Shown: one piece after another, positions 8,450 to 16,442 of the stretch
How the letters are laid out: each line of letters opens with the position of its first letter
Position numbering within the stretch: position 1 is the first letter of the stretch
Source of the DNA: Asanoa sp. WMMD1127
GTDB lineage: Bacteria > Actinomycetota > Actinomycetes > Mycobacteriales > Micromonosporaceae
Direction of reading: 5' to 3'
Assembly (NCBI RefSeq): GCF_029626225.1
Contig: NZ_JARUBP010000001.1
Span: 3,162,001-3,226,000, forward strand
DNA: 64,000 nt
Position numbers and translations under genes: made by a program
The notes under the pieces: model-generated
Seen by the model: the letters and a program-made list of their open reading frames with translations, nothing else
Database searches by the model: none
What the model was told of the DNA's origin: nothing

Positions 8450-9321
8450 GGGCCTGGCTGTTCGAGGCGGCGCCGCGCGGCCGGGTCGCGGCCCTGCGCA
8501 CGCTGACCTACCTGTTCATCGTCTTCGACCTGCTGCTCTACAGCTCCTGGGTACGCACCCGGGGCGACGTGCCGACCGAGCTCTACCAGCCACTGTGGAT
8601 CGGCCGCACGCTGCACCTGCCGGAGCCCGACGCGACGCTGGTCGCGGTCGTCTTCTGGGCGCTGCTGGTGCTCGCGCCGCTGGCCGCGACCGGTCGCTTC
8701 CCGCGGTTGCTGGGCTGGCTGGTGTGCGGCCTCTACCTCGAGTGGCTGGTCATCGCGATGAGCTACGGCAAGGTCGACCACGACCGGTTCGCCTTCGTGA
8801 TCGCGCTGGCCGTGCTGCCCACCGTCGGCCGCGCCCGACACGGCGACCGCACCCCCAGCGAGGCGGCCGGCTGGGCACTCCGCATGATCCAGATCGCCGT
8901 CGTCGCCACGTACTTCCTGGCGGCCTGGGCGAAGATCCGCTTCGGCGGGCTCGGCTGGATGACCGGCTCGGTCCTGGCCCGCGCCTTCATCCGCCGCGGC
9001 TCGGAGCTCGCCGACCTCATCGCCGCGGTGCCGTACCTGATGATCGCGGCCCAGATCGGCATGGTCACCTTCGAAGCGCTCAGCCCGCTGGTCTTCGCCC
9101 TACGCGGCCGCTACCGCTACGCCGCGATCGCGTTCTTCTACTCCTTCCACGTGCTGTCGTTCGCCACCATCTCCATCTCGTTCGCGCCGCACCTGGTCGC
9201 CATGACCTCGTTCCTGCCGCTGGAACGTGTCCGCCCCCTCGTTTGGCTACGCCGTCTGACAACCCGCCGCCGCGAGGTCGATACGCTTGATCCTGTTCCA
9301 GCCGAAGCGGGCGGAGGTTAG
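8446..9321 (+). CDS. HTTM domain membrane protein (vitamin K-dependent carboxylase-related)
   Basis: 291 aa, multi-spanning (seven or eight hydrophobic segments). Features typical of bacterial HTTM proteins, distant relatives of gamma-glutamyl carboxylase, include an early RTLTYLFIVFDLLLY helix, WLVIAMSYGKVDHDRFAF, the amphipathic WAKIRFGGLGWMTG region and the late histidine FYSFHVLSFATISI. Proteins of this family often sit next to a DCC-type thiol protein, as here. It starts inside the stop of the preceding gene (ATGA). The reaction is unknown; redox-linked modification of an extracytoplasmic substrate is an inference from family and context. Confidence 0.82.
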   Translation: MRAWLFEAAPRGRVAALRTLTYLFIVFDLLLYSSWVRTRGDVPTELYQPLWIGRTLHLPEPDATLVAVVFWALLVLAPLAATGRFPRLLGWLVCGLYLEWLVIAMSYGKVDHDRFAFVIALAVLPTVGRARHGDRTPSEAAGWALRMIQIAVVATYFLAAWAKIRFGGLGWMTGSVLARAFIRRGSELADLIAAVPYLMIAAQIGMVTFEALSPLVFALRGRYRYAAIAFFYSFHVLSFATISISFAPHLVAMTSFLPLERVRPLVWLRRLTTRRREVDTLDPVPAEAGGG

Positions 9322-9325
9322 AACC

Positions 9326-9721
9326 GTGACAGACACATTCGTCTACGACGGCGACTGCGCCTTCTGCACGATGTGCGCCCGCTTCCTGGAGCGCTGGATC
9401 CCCACCAAGGCCGTGGTCATCCCGTGGCAGTTCGCGGACCTGACCACCCTGCGCCTGACCCGCGCCGAGTGCGTGGAAGCGGTCCAATGGTCCCCGGCCG
9501 AGGGCCCGACGGCCGCGGGCCCGGTAGCCATCGCCCGGCTGCTCGGCACCAGCACGGCGCCATGGCGCCTGGCCGGCCGAGTCCTCGGTCTGCGCCCGGT
9601 GACGGCGGTGGCGTGGCCGCTCTACCGCTGGGTGGCCCGCAACCGCCACCGCCTCCCCGGGGGGACCGCGGCGTGCGCCATCCCGGCCAACTCACCCGCC
9701 GCCCCACCACCATCTCCCTGA
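9326..9721 (+). CDS. DCC family thiol-disulfide oxidoreductase (DUF393)
   Basis: 131 aa. The N-terminus TFVYDGDCAFCTMC carries the DxDCxxC motif of the DCC/DUF393 family (cysteines 11, 14 and 17), a thioredoxin-like redox protein; the WPLYRWVARNRHRLPGG near the end is also typical. Start is GTG 9326, set by GGAGG eight bases upstream (9313-9317); a longer reading from an upstream ATG lacks such a site. It lies 4 bases after the HTTM gene and is presumably the redox partner of that membrane enzyme. The tail after the family domain is Ala/Pro-rich. Confidence 0.85.
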   Translation: MTDTFVYDGDCAFCTMCARFLERWIPTKAVVIPWQFADLTTLRLTRAECVEAVQWSPAEGPTAAGPVAIARLLGTSTAPWRLAGRVLGLRPVTAVAWPLYRWVARNRHRLPGGTAACAIPANSPAAPPPSP

Positions 9722-10209
9722 CCCGCGGGCCTGGTGGTCGCTCCCGCTTCGCGGGAAGCCTCAGCGCCGCGGCTTCGCGGGCGCCCTGCCGTGCCGGCCA
9801 GCGGCACCTCCGGGCGGCTCACCCGTCGGCATCGTAGCCGGGGGCCTGGCTGCCAGCATCATGACCGGCGGCGCGATGCCGCCATCCCTTCCCGTCGGGT
9901 CCCTGACCACCAGGCCCGGGCCATCGCCCTCCCCGCCGCTTGATCGTCGCCCTTCCTCGACCTGCCTGGTGCGCGCCGGGCCGGCGCCGGTTCTTGCCCT
10001 TCGCGGGTGCCGTGACCGTCGCGGCTTCGCGGGTGCCGTGTCCGTAGGCGCTTCCGGCCGGCCTGAGCGCTGACCCGGCCGCGGGGTGTTCCGGGTCGCA
10101 AGGGCCCACCCCGGCGCGGTGACGGTGGGCGCCGGGTTGACCTCGGTTATTACGGGTTCGTGACAAAGCGGGGATCGGCCAAGGACATGGTGCTGGCAGC
10201 GTCTGGCGC
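9722..10209. other. 488-bp gene-free region with hairpin and short direct repeats
   Basis: No convincing gene. At 9742-9755 a CCCGC-TTC-GCGGG hairpin follows the DCC gene and may terminate its operon. CTTCGCGGGTGCCGTG occurs twice, at 9999-10014 and 10025-10040 (26-base period), with a degenerate third copy near 9771. The 3' part must hold the alr promoter: TTGACC at 10137-10142 is a possible -35 element, but no good -10 was found. Confidence 0.5.
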
Positions 10210-11337
10210 GTGATCATCCATCCGACCGCGTCGGCTACCGCGTTGGCTGAGGCAGTGGTCGATCTCGATGCGATCGCCGGGAACGTGCGGGCGATCGCGG
10301 CTATGACCAGGACCGACGTGATGGCCGTCGTGAAGGCTGACGGGTTCGGGCACGGGGCCGTGCCGGTCGCTCGGGCCGCGCTCGCCGGCGGGGCCACCTG
10401 GCTCGGGGTCACCTCGTCGGCCGAGGCGCTGGCCTTGCGGGACGGCGGCATCACCGCGCCGATCCTGAGCTGGTTGCATCGCGTCGACGAGGATTTCGAG
10501 CCTGTGCTCGCCGCGGGGGTCGACGTCGCGGTCAGCACGGTGCCGCATCTGCGGGCCGTGGCCGCCGCGGCCGCGCGGCGGCACTCCGTCGCCATGGTGC
10601 AGCTCAAGGTCGATACCGGGTTGTCGCGCAACGGCGCCCGGGGGAGTGACTGGGTCGATCTCGTCGCGTTGGCGCGGGCCTATGAGATGGCCGGGAGCGT
10701 CAAGGTACGGGGCGTCTGGTCACATCTGGCCGACGCCGATCAGCCGGGGTCGCCGCTTCTGCACGGGCAGGTGACCGCGTTCCGGTCCGCGGTCCGGCTG
10801 GCCCGTGCGGCCGGGCTCGATCCGGTCCTGTTGCATCTCGCCAACTCGGCGGCCGCCATCTCCGCCCCGGCGACCCGGTTCGACATCTGCCGCATCGGGC
10901 TCGCCCTCTACGGCGCGCACCCCGCCGCGAACCTGCGGCCAGCCATGGCGCTGCGGTCCACCGTCGTCAACCTGAAACAGGTACCGGCCGGCACTGGCGT
11001 CTCCTACGGCCCGGACCACGTCACCCAACGACCCACCACGCTCGCGCTCGTGCCGATCGGCTTCGCCGACGGGCTGCCGCGCGCCGCGGAGGGACGGGCC
11101 GAGGTCTGGGTCGGTGGCGCCCGCTGCCCGGTGGTCGGGCGGATCGCGATGGACCAGTGCGTCGTCGACGTCGGCGACCGGCCCGTGCGGCTCGGCGACC
11201 CGGTCACCGTGTTCGGACCCGGGCCCGACGCGCCGACCGCCGCCGACTGGGCCCGGTGGGCCGGCACCAACCCGAACGACATCTTGACCGGCATCGGCCC
11301 CCGGGTCGCCCGGCGCTACCAGGAGGTGGCGGCATGA
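10210..11337 (+). CDS. alr: alanine racemase
   Basis: 375 aa, usual length. It interconverts L- and D-alanine with PLP to supply D-Ala for peptidoglycan. The PLP lysine is K42 in VVKADGFGHG (Phe where Tyr is commoner), the catalytic tyrosine is Y266 in GTGVSYG, and the substrate-side motifs VDTGLSRNG, SHLADAD and GRIAMDQCVVDVG are intact. Start GTG 10210 has no obvious ribosome-binding site. The D-Ala-D-Ala ligase gene follows after a tandem array of the gene junction, so the pair supplies the D-Ala-D-Ala dipeptide. Whether this is the only racemase in the genome cannot be seen here. Confidence 0.95.
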   Translation: MIIHPTASATALAEAVVDLDAIAGNVRAIAAMTRTDVMAVVKADGFGHGAVPVARAALAGGATWLGVTSSAEALALRDGGITAPILSWLHRVDEDFEPVLAAGVDVAVSTVPHLRAVAAAAARRHSVAMVQLKVDTGLSRNGARGSDWVDLVALARAYEMAGSVKVRGVWSHLADADQPGSPLLHGQVTAFRSAVRLARAAGLDPVLLHLANSAAAISAPATRFDICRIGLALYGAHPAANLRPAMALRSTVVNLKQVPAGTGVSYGPDHVTQRPTTLALVPIGFADGLPRAAEGRAEVWVGGARCPVVGRIAMDQCVVDVGDRPVRLGDPVTVFGPGPDAPTAADWARWAGTNPNDILTGIGPRVARRYQEVAA

Positions 11338-11390
11338 GGATCGGCATCGGCCCGTGGGTTGCCCGGCGCTACCAGGGGGTGGCGGCATGA
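11334..11390 (+). CDS. 18-residue leader-like peptide, copy of the Alr C-terminus
   Basis: ATG at 11334 overlaps the alr stop (ATGA) and sits behind the strongest Shine-Dalgarno of the array (AGGAGGTGG). It encodes MRIGIGPWVARRYQGVAA and stops at 11388-11390, overlapping the next ATG (11387). Thirteen of the last 15 residues match the Alr C-terminus GIGPRVARRYQEVAA, showing duplication origin. Whether it is translated, and whether the peptide matters or only the ribosome coupling, is unknown. Confidence 0.4.
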   Translation: MRIGIGPWVARRYQGVAA

Positions 11391-11438
11391 GGATCGGCAT
11401 CGGCCGCTGGGTCGCCGGCGCTACCAGGGGGTGGCGGC

Positions 11439-11495
11439 ATGAAGATCGGCATCGGCCCGTGGGTTGCCCGGCGCTGCCAGGGGGTGGCGGCATGA
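11439..11495 (+). CDS. second 18-residue leader-like peptide before ddl
   Basis: ATG 11439 to TGA 11493-11495 encodes MKIGIGPWVARRCQGVAA, a second copy of the duplicated Alr C-terminal peptide; its stop overlaps the canonical ddl ATG (11492). The intervening ATG at 11387 is instead in frame with ddl because the third unit lost one base, giving a possible 35-residue N-terminal extension of Ddl. Confidence 0.35.
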   Translation: MKIGIGPWVARRCQGVAA

Positions 11496-12478
11496 AGATC
11501 GCTGTGTTGTACGGCGGCCGCAGTGGCGAGCACGAGGTGTCCCGAAACTCCGCGGCGAGCATCATCGCGAACCTAGGCCCCGCGTACGACGTGACCGAGG
11601 TGTTGATCGGCCGCGACGGGCAGTGGCACGTCGACCAGACGCCCGTCGACCTCGCCGGCGCACTTAACGAGCTGACCCACCAGGACGTCGTCTTCCCCGC
11701 CCTGCACGGCCCCTACGGGGAGGACGGCACCGTGCAGGCCGTGCTGGAGTGGATCGGCGTCCCGTACGTCGGTAACGGGGTGCTCGCCAGCGCCGCCGGT
11801 ATGGACAAGGCGGTCACCAAGACCCTGCTCGCCGCCGAAGGCCTGCGGGTGGCCGGCGGCGTGACCCTGCGCGCGGGCCAGCACCCGACGGACACCGACC
11901 AGCGGCTCCCCGTGTTCGTCAAGCCCGCCCGCGCCGGGTCGAGCCTCGGCGTCTCCCGGGTCACCGACTGGTGGCAGCTTCCGGAAGCGCTCGCCACGGC
12001 GCGCATGTTCGACGACAAGGTGCTGATCGAGCCCGCCATCCGCGGCCGCGAGGTCGACGTCGGCGTGTTGGAGCATCCGGACGGCCGCGTCGAGGCCGGC
12101 CCGCCGCTGGAGATCAACGTGACCGGCGAGGGGTTCTTCGACTACGACGCGAAATACCGCGCTGGCGGCGCCCACTTCCAGATCCCGGCCCATCTCGACC
12201 CCGCGATGACCGAAACGTTGAAGGACCGGGCGATCCGCGCATTCCAGGCGCTCGGGTGCCGCGGCCTGATCCGGGTCGACTTCTTCCTGCCCGACGACGA
12301 GGACGAGCCCGTCGTCAACGAGGTCAACACGTTCCCGGGGTTCACGAGCCAGTCGCAGTACCCGCAGATCTGGCAGCGGGCCGGCATCGCCTACCCGGAA
12401 CTCCTGGACATCCTCATCGCCGGCGCCCTCAGAAATCGGCAGGGCAGGTCAGCGGTCCCCGGCGCTGCTCGCCGTTGA
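11492..12478 (+). CDS. ddl: D-alanine-D-alanine ligase
   Basis: 328 aa, ATP-grasp enzyme joining two D-Ala for peptidoglycan precursors. Visible: N-terminal KIAVLYGGRSGEHEVS, the ATP-binding VKPARAGSSLGV, FFDYDAKY of the omega loop and metal-binding VNEVNTFPGFT. The Tyr in DAKY is the residue found in D-Ala-D-Ala ligases, not in VanA-type D-Ala-D-Lac ligases, so it is not a resistance-type ligase. Start ATG 11492 matches the family N-terminus; an in-frame ATG at 11387 would add 35 residues derived from the repeat array. The gene ends tail to tail with the lipoprotein gene, overlapping it by 50 bases. Confidence 0.94.
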   Translation: MKIAVLYGGRSGEHEVSRNSAASIIANLGPAYDVTEVLIGRDGQWHVDQTPVDLAGALNELTHQDVVFPALHGPYGEDGTVQAVLEWIGVPYVGNGVLASAAGMDKAVTKTLLAAEGLRVAGGVTLRAGQHPTDTDQRLPVFVKPARAGSSLGVSRVTDWWQLPEALATARMFDDKVLIEPAIRGREVDVGVLEHPDGRVEAGPPLEINVTGEGFFDYDAKYRAGGAHFQIPAHLDPAMTETLKDRAIRAFQALGCRGLIRVDFFLPDDEDEPVVNEVNTFPGFTSQSQYPQIWQRAGIAYPELLDILIAGALRNRQGRSAVPGAARR

Positions 12479-12890
12479 CCAGCGTCACCGGCGCATACGC
12501 CGTAGTCGCCTGCACCGTGCAGACGATCTGCATGACCGCCAGCACCGACAGCGCCCGCACGTCGGTCGCGACCGTGACGATCGTGCTGTCGCCCTGGTAG
12601 CCCACCTTCGCCGGCCCCAGCCCAGCCGGCACCTCGGTGGTCAGGCCGGCGGCTGCCTCCTCAGGCGTGGGCCCGGCCGCCAGCAGACGCAGCGCCGACG
12701 TCGCGTCGGCGGGCTTGGCCACCCGTGTCACGACCGCCGTCTCCCCGTCGGCAACCAGATAGAGCCGCAACCCGGCGACCGTGCCGGCCGGCGCCGGTCC
12801 ACCGTTGATCACCACGGTGGGCCGCACACCACAGGCGGCGAGCAGCAGGGCGGCCAGGATGCCGAGCACGAGCAGCCCACGCCGGATCAC
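12429..12890 (-). CDS. GerMN-domain lipoprotein of the AfsQ-like operon
   Basis: 153 aa. Lipoprotein signal: RRGLLVLGILAALLLAAC with lipobox LAAC, so the mature protein is anchored outside the membrane. The remainder (LRLYLVADGETAVVTR, ALRLLAAGPTPEE, GDSTIVTVATDV) fits the GerMN fold seen in LpqB-like lipoproteins. Start GTG 12890 overlaps the stop of the kinase gene (GTGA), so it is the third cistron of that operon. In Streptomyces coelicolor the afsQ1-afsQ2 pair is also followed by a lipoprotein gene (recalled). A sensory accessory role is inferred. Confidence 0.78.
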   Translation of the reverse strand: MIRRGLLVLGILAALLLAACGVRPTVVINGGPAPAGTVAGLRLYLVADGETAVVTRVAKPADATSALRLLAAGPTPEEAAAGLTTEVPAGLGPAKVGYQGDSTIVTVATDVRALSVLAVMQIVCTVQATTAYAPVTLVNGEQRRGPLTCPADF

Positions 12891-14302
12891 GACGCGACCC
12901 CCGTGGTGGGCAGGCGCAGCGTGAACACCGCGCCCTGCGGCGACCGGTTGCCGGCGACCAGCGTGCCGCCGTGCAGCCGGGCGTTGGCCAGCGCGATGGC
13001 CAGCCCCAGTCCCGCGCCGTCCGAGCGGCTCCGGGCGGTGTCCGCCTTGTAGAACCGGTCGAACACCCGATCGCGTACGTCCGGCGCCAGCCCTGGCCCG
13101 TGGTCGGCGACCGTCAGCTCCACCCAGCCCTGCGGCGCCCGCAACCGCACCGTCACCGGGGCCGCGCCGTGCCGCAACGCGTTGCCGACCAGGTTGGCCA
13201 CGATGACGTCGAGGCGACGCGGGTCGAGGCGGGCCACGATCCCGTCCGGCAGGTCGGTGTCGACCTGGTCGGTCCACCCGCGCGCCCGCAGCGTGGCCCG
13301 GACCGCGCCGGCCACGTCGATGTCGTCGCGGGACAGCGCGGCCGTCCCGGCGTCGAACCGGCTGATCTCGATCAGGTCCTCCACGAGCTGCGCCAGGTTC
13401 TGCGTCTCCTGGCTGACCAGCCGGGCCGCCTTTCCCGCGTCGCCGGGCAGCCGGGCCGACTCCTCGTCGAGCACGTCGGTGACCGCGGTCATCGCGGCCA
13501 GCGGCGTACGCAGCTCGTGCGAAACGTCGGCCACGAACCGCCGCGCGTCCGCCTCCATCCGGCGCAGCTCGCCCACCTGCCGCTCCAGCCGCTCGGCCGT
13601 CTGATTGAAGATCAGCGCGACGCCGGCCAGCTCGTCGGTGCCGCGCACGGTCGCCCGGCTGTGCAGGTCGCCCTCGCCGAGCCGGCGGGCCGCCCGGCCG
13701 AGCTCGCGCACCGGCCGCAGCACGCCACGGGCGGCGAGCAGGGCCAGCAGCACGGCCAGCACCAGCGAGGCGGCGCCGGTCGACCAGGCCAGCGCGGCGA
13801 GCTGGTCGATGCTGTGCTGCTCCTCGGCCAGCGAGTGCAGCCGGTAGATCTCGATGCCGGTCGGCTCCGACCCGCCGTCGGGCCGTCGCGCCCGCAGCTC
13901 GGTGCCGATCACCAGCATGGGGTTGCCGCCCGGGCCGGAGACCCGTTGCCAGACGACGTTGCCCTCGGGCACGGCCGCCCGCAGGTCCGCCGAGATCTCC
14001 TCGGCCGCGAGGCCGGCGGAGGAGTACGCGTCCCGGTAGAGCACCACGGCCGCATCAGGCCCTTGGGACAGGTCACGCGCGATGGCATCCAGCTGCGGAA
14101 CGGACGGCGGAAGCTGGGCCACCGACGGCAGCCGGGACACCTCGTCGACCAGCGAGAGCACGGCCGCGTCCTGCGCCTTCTGCAGGATTACCGTGCGGGC
14201 CTGGCCGTAGCTGACCCCGGCGACCAGCGCCGTGGAGGTCAGTCCGAGCACCGCGAACGCGAGCAGCAGCCGGCCGCGTAACCCGAGGGTCCAACCGGTC
14301 AC
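12887..14302 (-). CDS. afsQ2: AfsQ2-like sensor histidine kinase
   Basis: 471 aa. Two transmembrane segments (about 12-31 and 173-194) flank an extracytoplasmic sensor of ~140 residues; HAMP about 195-248; HisKA with phosphoacceptor H262 (VADVSHELRTPL); HATPase with N box (VANLVGNALRHG) and G boxes (DHGPGLAP, GAGLGLAIA). Start GTG 14302 overlaps the regulator stop (GTGA). It should sense an envelope or metabolic cue and phosphorylate the AfsQ1-like regulator. The orthology call rests on regulator similarity and operon order, not on a search. Confidence 0.8.
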   Translation of the reverse strand: MTGWTLGLRGRLLLAFAVLGLTSTALVAGVSYGQARTVILQKAQDAAVLSLVDEVSRLPSVAQLPPSVPQLDAIARDLSQGPDAAVVLYRDAYSSAGLAAEEISADLRAAVPEGNVVWQRVSGPGGNPMLVIGTELRARRPDGGSEPTGIEIYRLHSLAEEQHSIDQLAALAWSTGAASLVLAVLLALLAARGVLRPVRELGRAARRLGEGDLHSRATVRGTDELAGVALIFNQTAERLERQVGELRRMEADARRFVADVSHELRTPLAAMTAVTDVLDEESARLPGDAGKAARLVSQETQNLAQLVEDLIEISRFDAGTAALSRDDIDVAGAVRATLRARGWTDQVDTDLPDGIVARLDPRRLDVIVANLVGNALRHGAAPVTVRLRAPQGWVELTVADHGPGLAPDVRDRVFDRFYKADTARSRSDGAGLGLAIALANARLHGGTLVAGNRSPQGAVFTLRLPTTGVAS

Positions 14303-14985
14303 AGCGGCCCGAACCGGTAGCCGAAGCCGCGCACCGTCTGCACGTACACCGGGGCCGTGGTGTCGTCTTCGATCTTCGCCCGGAGCCGCTGCACGCACGC
14401 GTCGACCAGCCGCGAGTCGCCGAGGTAGCCCTGCTCCCACACGGCCTCGAGGAGCTGCTGGCGGCTGTGCACCCGGCCTGGCGTCGCGGACAGCTCGAGC
14501 AGGAGGCGCAGCTCGGTCGGGGCGAGGGTGACGGGCTCGCCACCCTTGCGAACCACGAGGGCGGCCCGGTCGATGCTGAGGTCGCCGTGCTTCTCGACCG
14601 CGGCGGCCGGCTCGGGGGACCGCGCGTTGGTGCGCCGGAGCACCGCCCGGATCCGCGCCTCGAGCACGCGGGCCTGCACCGGCTTGACCACGTAGTCGTC
14701 GGCGCCGGCCTCGAGCCCGGCCACCACGTCCATGTCGTCGTCGCGGGCGGTGAGCATGATGATCGGCAGATCCTGGGTCGCCCGGATGCGGCGGCAGACC
14801 TCGAAGCCGTCCATGCCGGGCAGCATCAGGTCGAGCACGACGACGTCGGCCGCGGCGGAGGAGAGGTGCGCCAGGGCGCGCTCGCCGCTGTCGACCGCCT
14901 CGACGGCGTGGCCCTGCCGGGTGAGCGCGATCCGCAGACCTTCCCGCACCGTGTGGTGGTCCTCGATCAGCAGCACCCGTGACAT
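14299..14985 (-). CDS. afsQ1: AfsQ1-like OmpR-family response regulator
   Basis: 228 aa. Receiver domain with acidic pocket E8-D9, phosphoacceptor D52 (VVLDLMLPGMDGFEVCRRIR) and K near 102 (ADDYVVKPVQARVLEARIRA), followed by an OmpR/PhoB winged helix (APTELRLLLELSATPGR, GDSRLVDACVQRLRAKIED). The wording closely matches my memory of Streptomyces AfsQ1, which controls antibiotic production and nitrogen-related genes. It is first in a three-gene operon (regulator, kinase, lipoprotein) and is divergent from cydAB across 94 bp. Confidence 0.82.
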   Translation of the reverse strand: MSRVLLIEDHHTVREGLRIALTRQGHAVEAVDSGERALAHLSSAAADVVVLDLMLPGMDGFEVCRRIRATQDLPIIMLTARDDDMDVVAGLEAGADDYVVKPVQARVLEARIRAVLRRTNARSPEPAAAVEKHGDLSIDRAALVVRKGGEPVTLAPTELRLLLELSATPGRVHSRQQLLEAVWEQGYLGDSRLVDACVQRLRAKIEDDTTAPVYVQTVRGFGYRFGPL

Positions 14986-15035
14986 CGCACAACTATCGCA
15001 TTAGCCGCCAAGACGACCCGCCCTCACGTTGTGCG
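14986..15035. promoter_or_regulatory. afsQ1-cydA divergent region with 8-bp inverted repeat
   Basis: CGCACAAC (14986-14993) directly abuts the afsQ1 start and is complemented exactly by GTTGTGCG (15028-15035). A TAGCGT hexamer (15065-15070) lies 9 bases before the cydA ATG. No good match to the recalled AfsQ1 consensus GTnAC-n6-GTnAC was found. Confidence 0.35.
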
Positions 15036-15079
15036 TTTGCCCACGTAAGTCGGTTACCGGCGCGTAGCGTGACGTGTCG

Positions 15080-16438
15080 ATGACCGAGATCCTGGCGCAG
15101 GACTACCTGCTCGAAGCGCGTCAGATGCAGGCACTCTCCTTCGTGGTGCACATCCCGCTGGTCTGCTTCGGCATCGCGTTCCCGGCGTTCGTGCTGTTCG
15201 TCGAGTGGCGCTACCTGCGCACCGGCGACGAGCTCTATCGCACGCTGGCCCGCCGCTGGTCCAAGGTGCTGGTCGCGCTCTTCGCGGCGGGCGTGGTCAC
15301 CGGCACCATCCTCAGCTTCGAGCTCGGCCTGCTCTGGCCCAACTTCACCGCCACCTTCGGCGAGGTGTTCGGCCTCGGCTTCGCGATCGAAGGGTTCTCT
15401 TTCTTCACCGAGGCGATCTTCATCGGCATCTACGTGTACGGCTGGGACCGGCTCTCGCCCCGCGCCCACTTCCTGTCCGGCCTGCCGATCGCGGCCGCGG
15501 GCGTGGTCGGCTCGTTCATGGTGATCGCCGTCAACGGCTGGATGAACCACCCGAAGGGCTTCACCTACGAGAACGGCCAGGTCGTCGAGTCCAACGCCGC
15601 GAAGGCGCTGTTCGCCAACTCGTACTTCTGGCACGAGTTCGTCCACATGTACGTCGCGGGCTTCATCGTCGCCGGCTTCCTGGTCGCCGCCGTGTACGCG
15701 GTCTATGCGCTGCGCGGCCGGTGGGGCCGCTACGAGCGGACGGCGTTCGCGGTGCCGATGACGGCCGCCGCGGTCGCCTCGCCCGTGCAGCTCCTGGTCG
15801 GCGACTGGGCCGCCCGGGAGGTGGCGAAGAACCAGCCGGTCAAGCTGGCCGCGATGGAGGGCCTCGGCCAGACCACGAAGGGCGCGGCGCTGCACATCGC
15901 CGGCTGGTACCAGAACGGCGAGGTGGTCTGGGGCCTCGGCATCCCCAAGCTGCTCTCGTTGCTGGCCTTCCACGACATCAACGCGACCGTGCAGGGGCTC
16001 GACACCGTGCCCGTCGAGGACCAACCGCCGGTCAACGTCGTGCGGTACGCGTTCCAGACCATGGTCGGCGCCGGGACCGTGATGGCCCTGGTGGCGGTGC
16101 TCTTCCTCTACATCCGCTGGCGGAAGAGCCGCCTGCCGGGCAGCCCGTGGTTCTACCGCGCGGTCGTGCTCTGCGGGCCGCTGTCCGTGATCGCGCTGCT
16201 GGCCGGCTGGATCACCACCGAGGTGGGGCGGCAGCCCTGGGTCGTCTACAACGTCATGCGCACCGAGGAGGCGGTCACCGGCGCGTCCGGCATCCCGGTG
16301 GGCTACGGCGCGCTCGCGGCCGTCTATCTCGGGCTGGTGATCGCGGTCGGCTGGGTGCTGGTGCGGCTGGCCCGCTCGCCGATGCCGTCGCCGCCGGAGG
16401 ACACCCACGCCGTCCATCCGCTGAGCCGCGCCGAGTGA
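15080..16438 (+). CDS. cydA: cytochrome bd ubiquinol oxidase subunit I
   Basis: 452 aa. Multi-spanning haem-binding subunit of the high-affinity quinol oxidase. Hallmarks: early histidine in RQMQALSFVVHIPLVCFG, the GLLWPNF region, and the family motifs VNGWMNHPKGF, HIAGWYQNGEVVWG and WITTEVGRQPWVVYNVMRTEEAVT. The Q-loop is short, as in most actinobacterial CydA. ATG 15080 has no ribosome-binding site but has TAGCGT 9 bases upstream (leaderless type); GTG 15074 would add two residues. cydB follows after 4 bases. No cydDC is adjacent; the distant ABC gene at 4458 does not look like it. Confidence 0.95.
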   Translation: MTEILAQDYLLEARQMQALSFVVHIPLVCFGIAFPAFVLFVEWRYLRTGDELYRTLARRWSKVLVALFAAGVVTGTILSFELGLLWPNFTATFGEVFGLGFAIEGFSFFTEAIFIGIYVYGWDRLSPRAHFLSGLPIAAAGVVGSFMVIAVNGWMNHPKGFTYENGQVVESNAAKALFANSYFWHEFVHMYVAGFIVAGFLVAAVYAVYALRGRWGRYERTAFAVPMTAAAVASPVQLLVGDWAAREVAKNQPVKLAAMEGLGQTTKGAALHIAGWYQNGEVVWGLGIPKLLSLLAFHDINATVQGLDTVPVEDQPPVNVVRYAFQTMVGAGTVMALVAVLFLYIRWRKSRLPGSPWFYRAVVLCGPLSVIALLAGWITTEVGRQPWVVYNVMRTEEAVTGASGIPVGYGALAAVYLGLVIAVGWVLVRLARSPMPSPPEDTHAVHPLSRAE

Positions 16439-16442
16439 CGCC

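Larger units (their letters stand above)
11289..11501 (+). repeat. tandem array of the alr-ddl junction, 53-base unit
   Basis: The last codons of alr, its Shine-Dalgarno sequence and the overlapping ATG are repeated. ATG codons occur at 11334, 11387, 11439 and 11492, that is at intervals of 53, 52 and 53 bases. The first copy keeps AGGAGGTGG; the later ones have GGGGGTGG. Each unit reads from CGGCATCGGCC to GGCGGCATGA. Since 53 is not a multiple of 3, each copy shifts the frame and the TGA of one peptide overlaps the ATG of the next. Confidence 0.95.

Noticed and set aside
9819-10631. 270-codon minus-strand frame over the alr upstream region
   Set aside because: It overlaps alr, shows no domain and lacks a start context; part of it merely reads the direct repeats.
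11387-12478. Ddl with 35 extra N-terminal residues as the main product
   Set aside because: The extra residues are a frame-shifted reading of the repeat array, and the family start MKIAVLYGG has its own ATG. It is kept only as a possible minor form.
11492-12478. VanA-type D-Ala-D-Lac ligase
   Set aside because: The omega loop reads FDYDAKY with the Tyr typical of D-Ala-D-Ala ligases, and no vanH or vanX neighbours are present.
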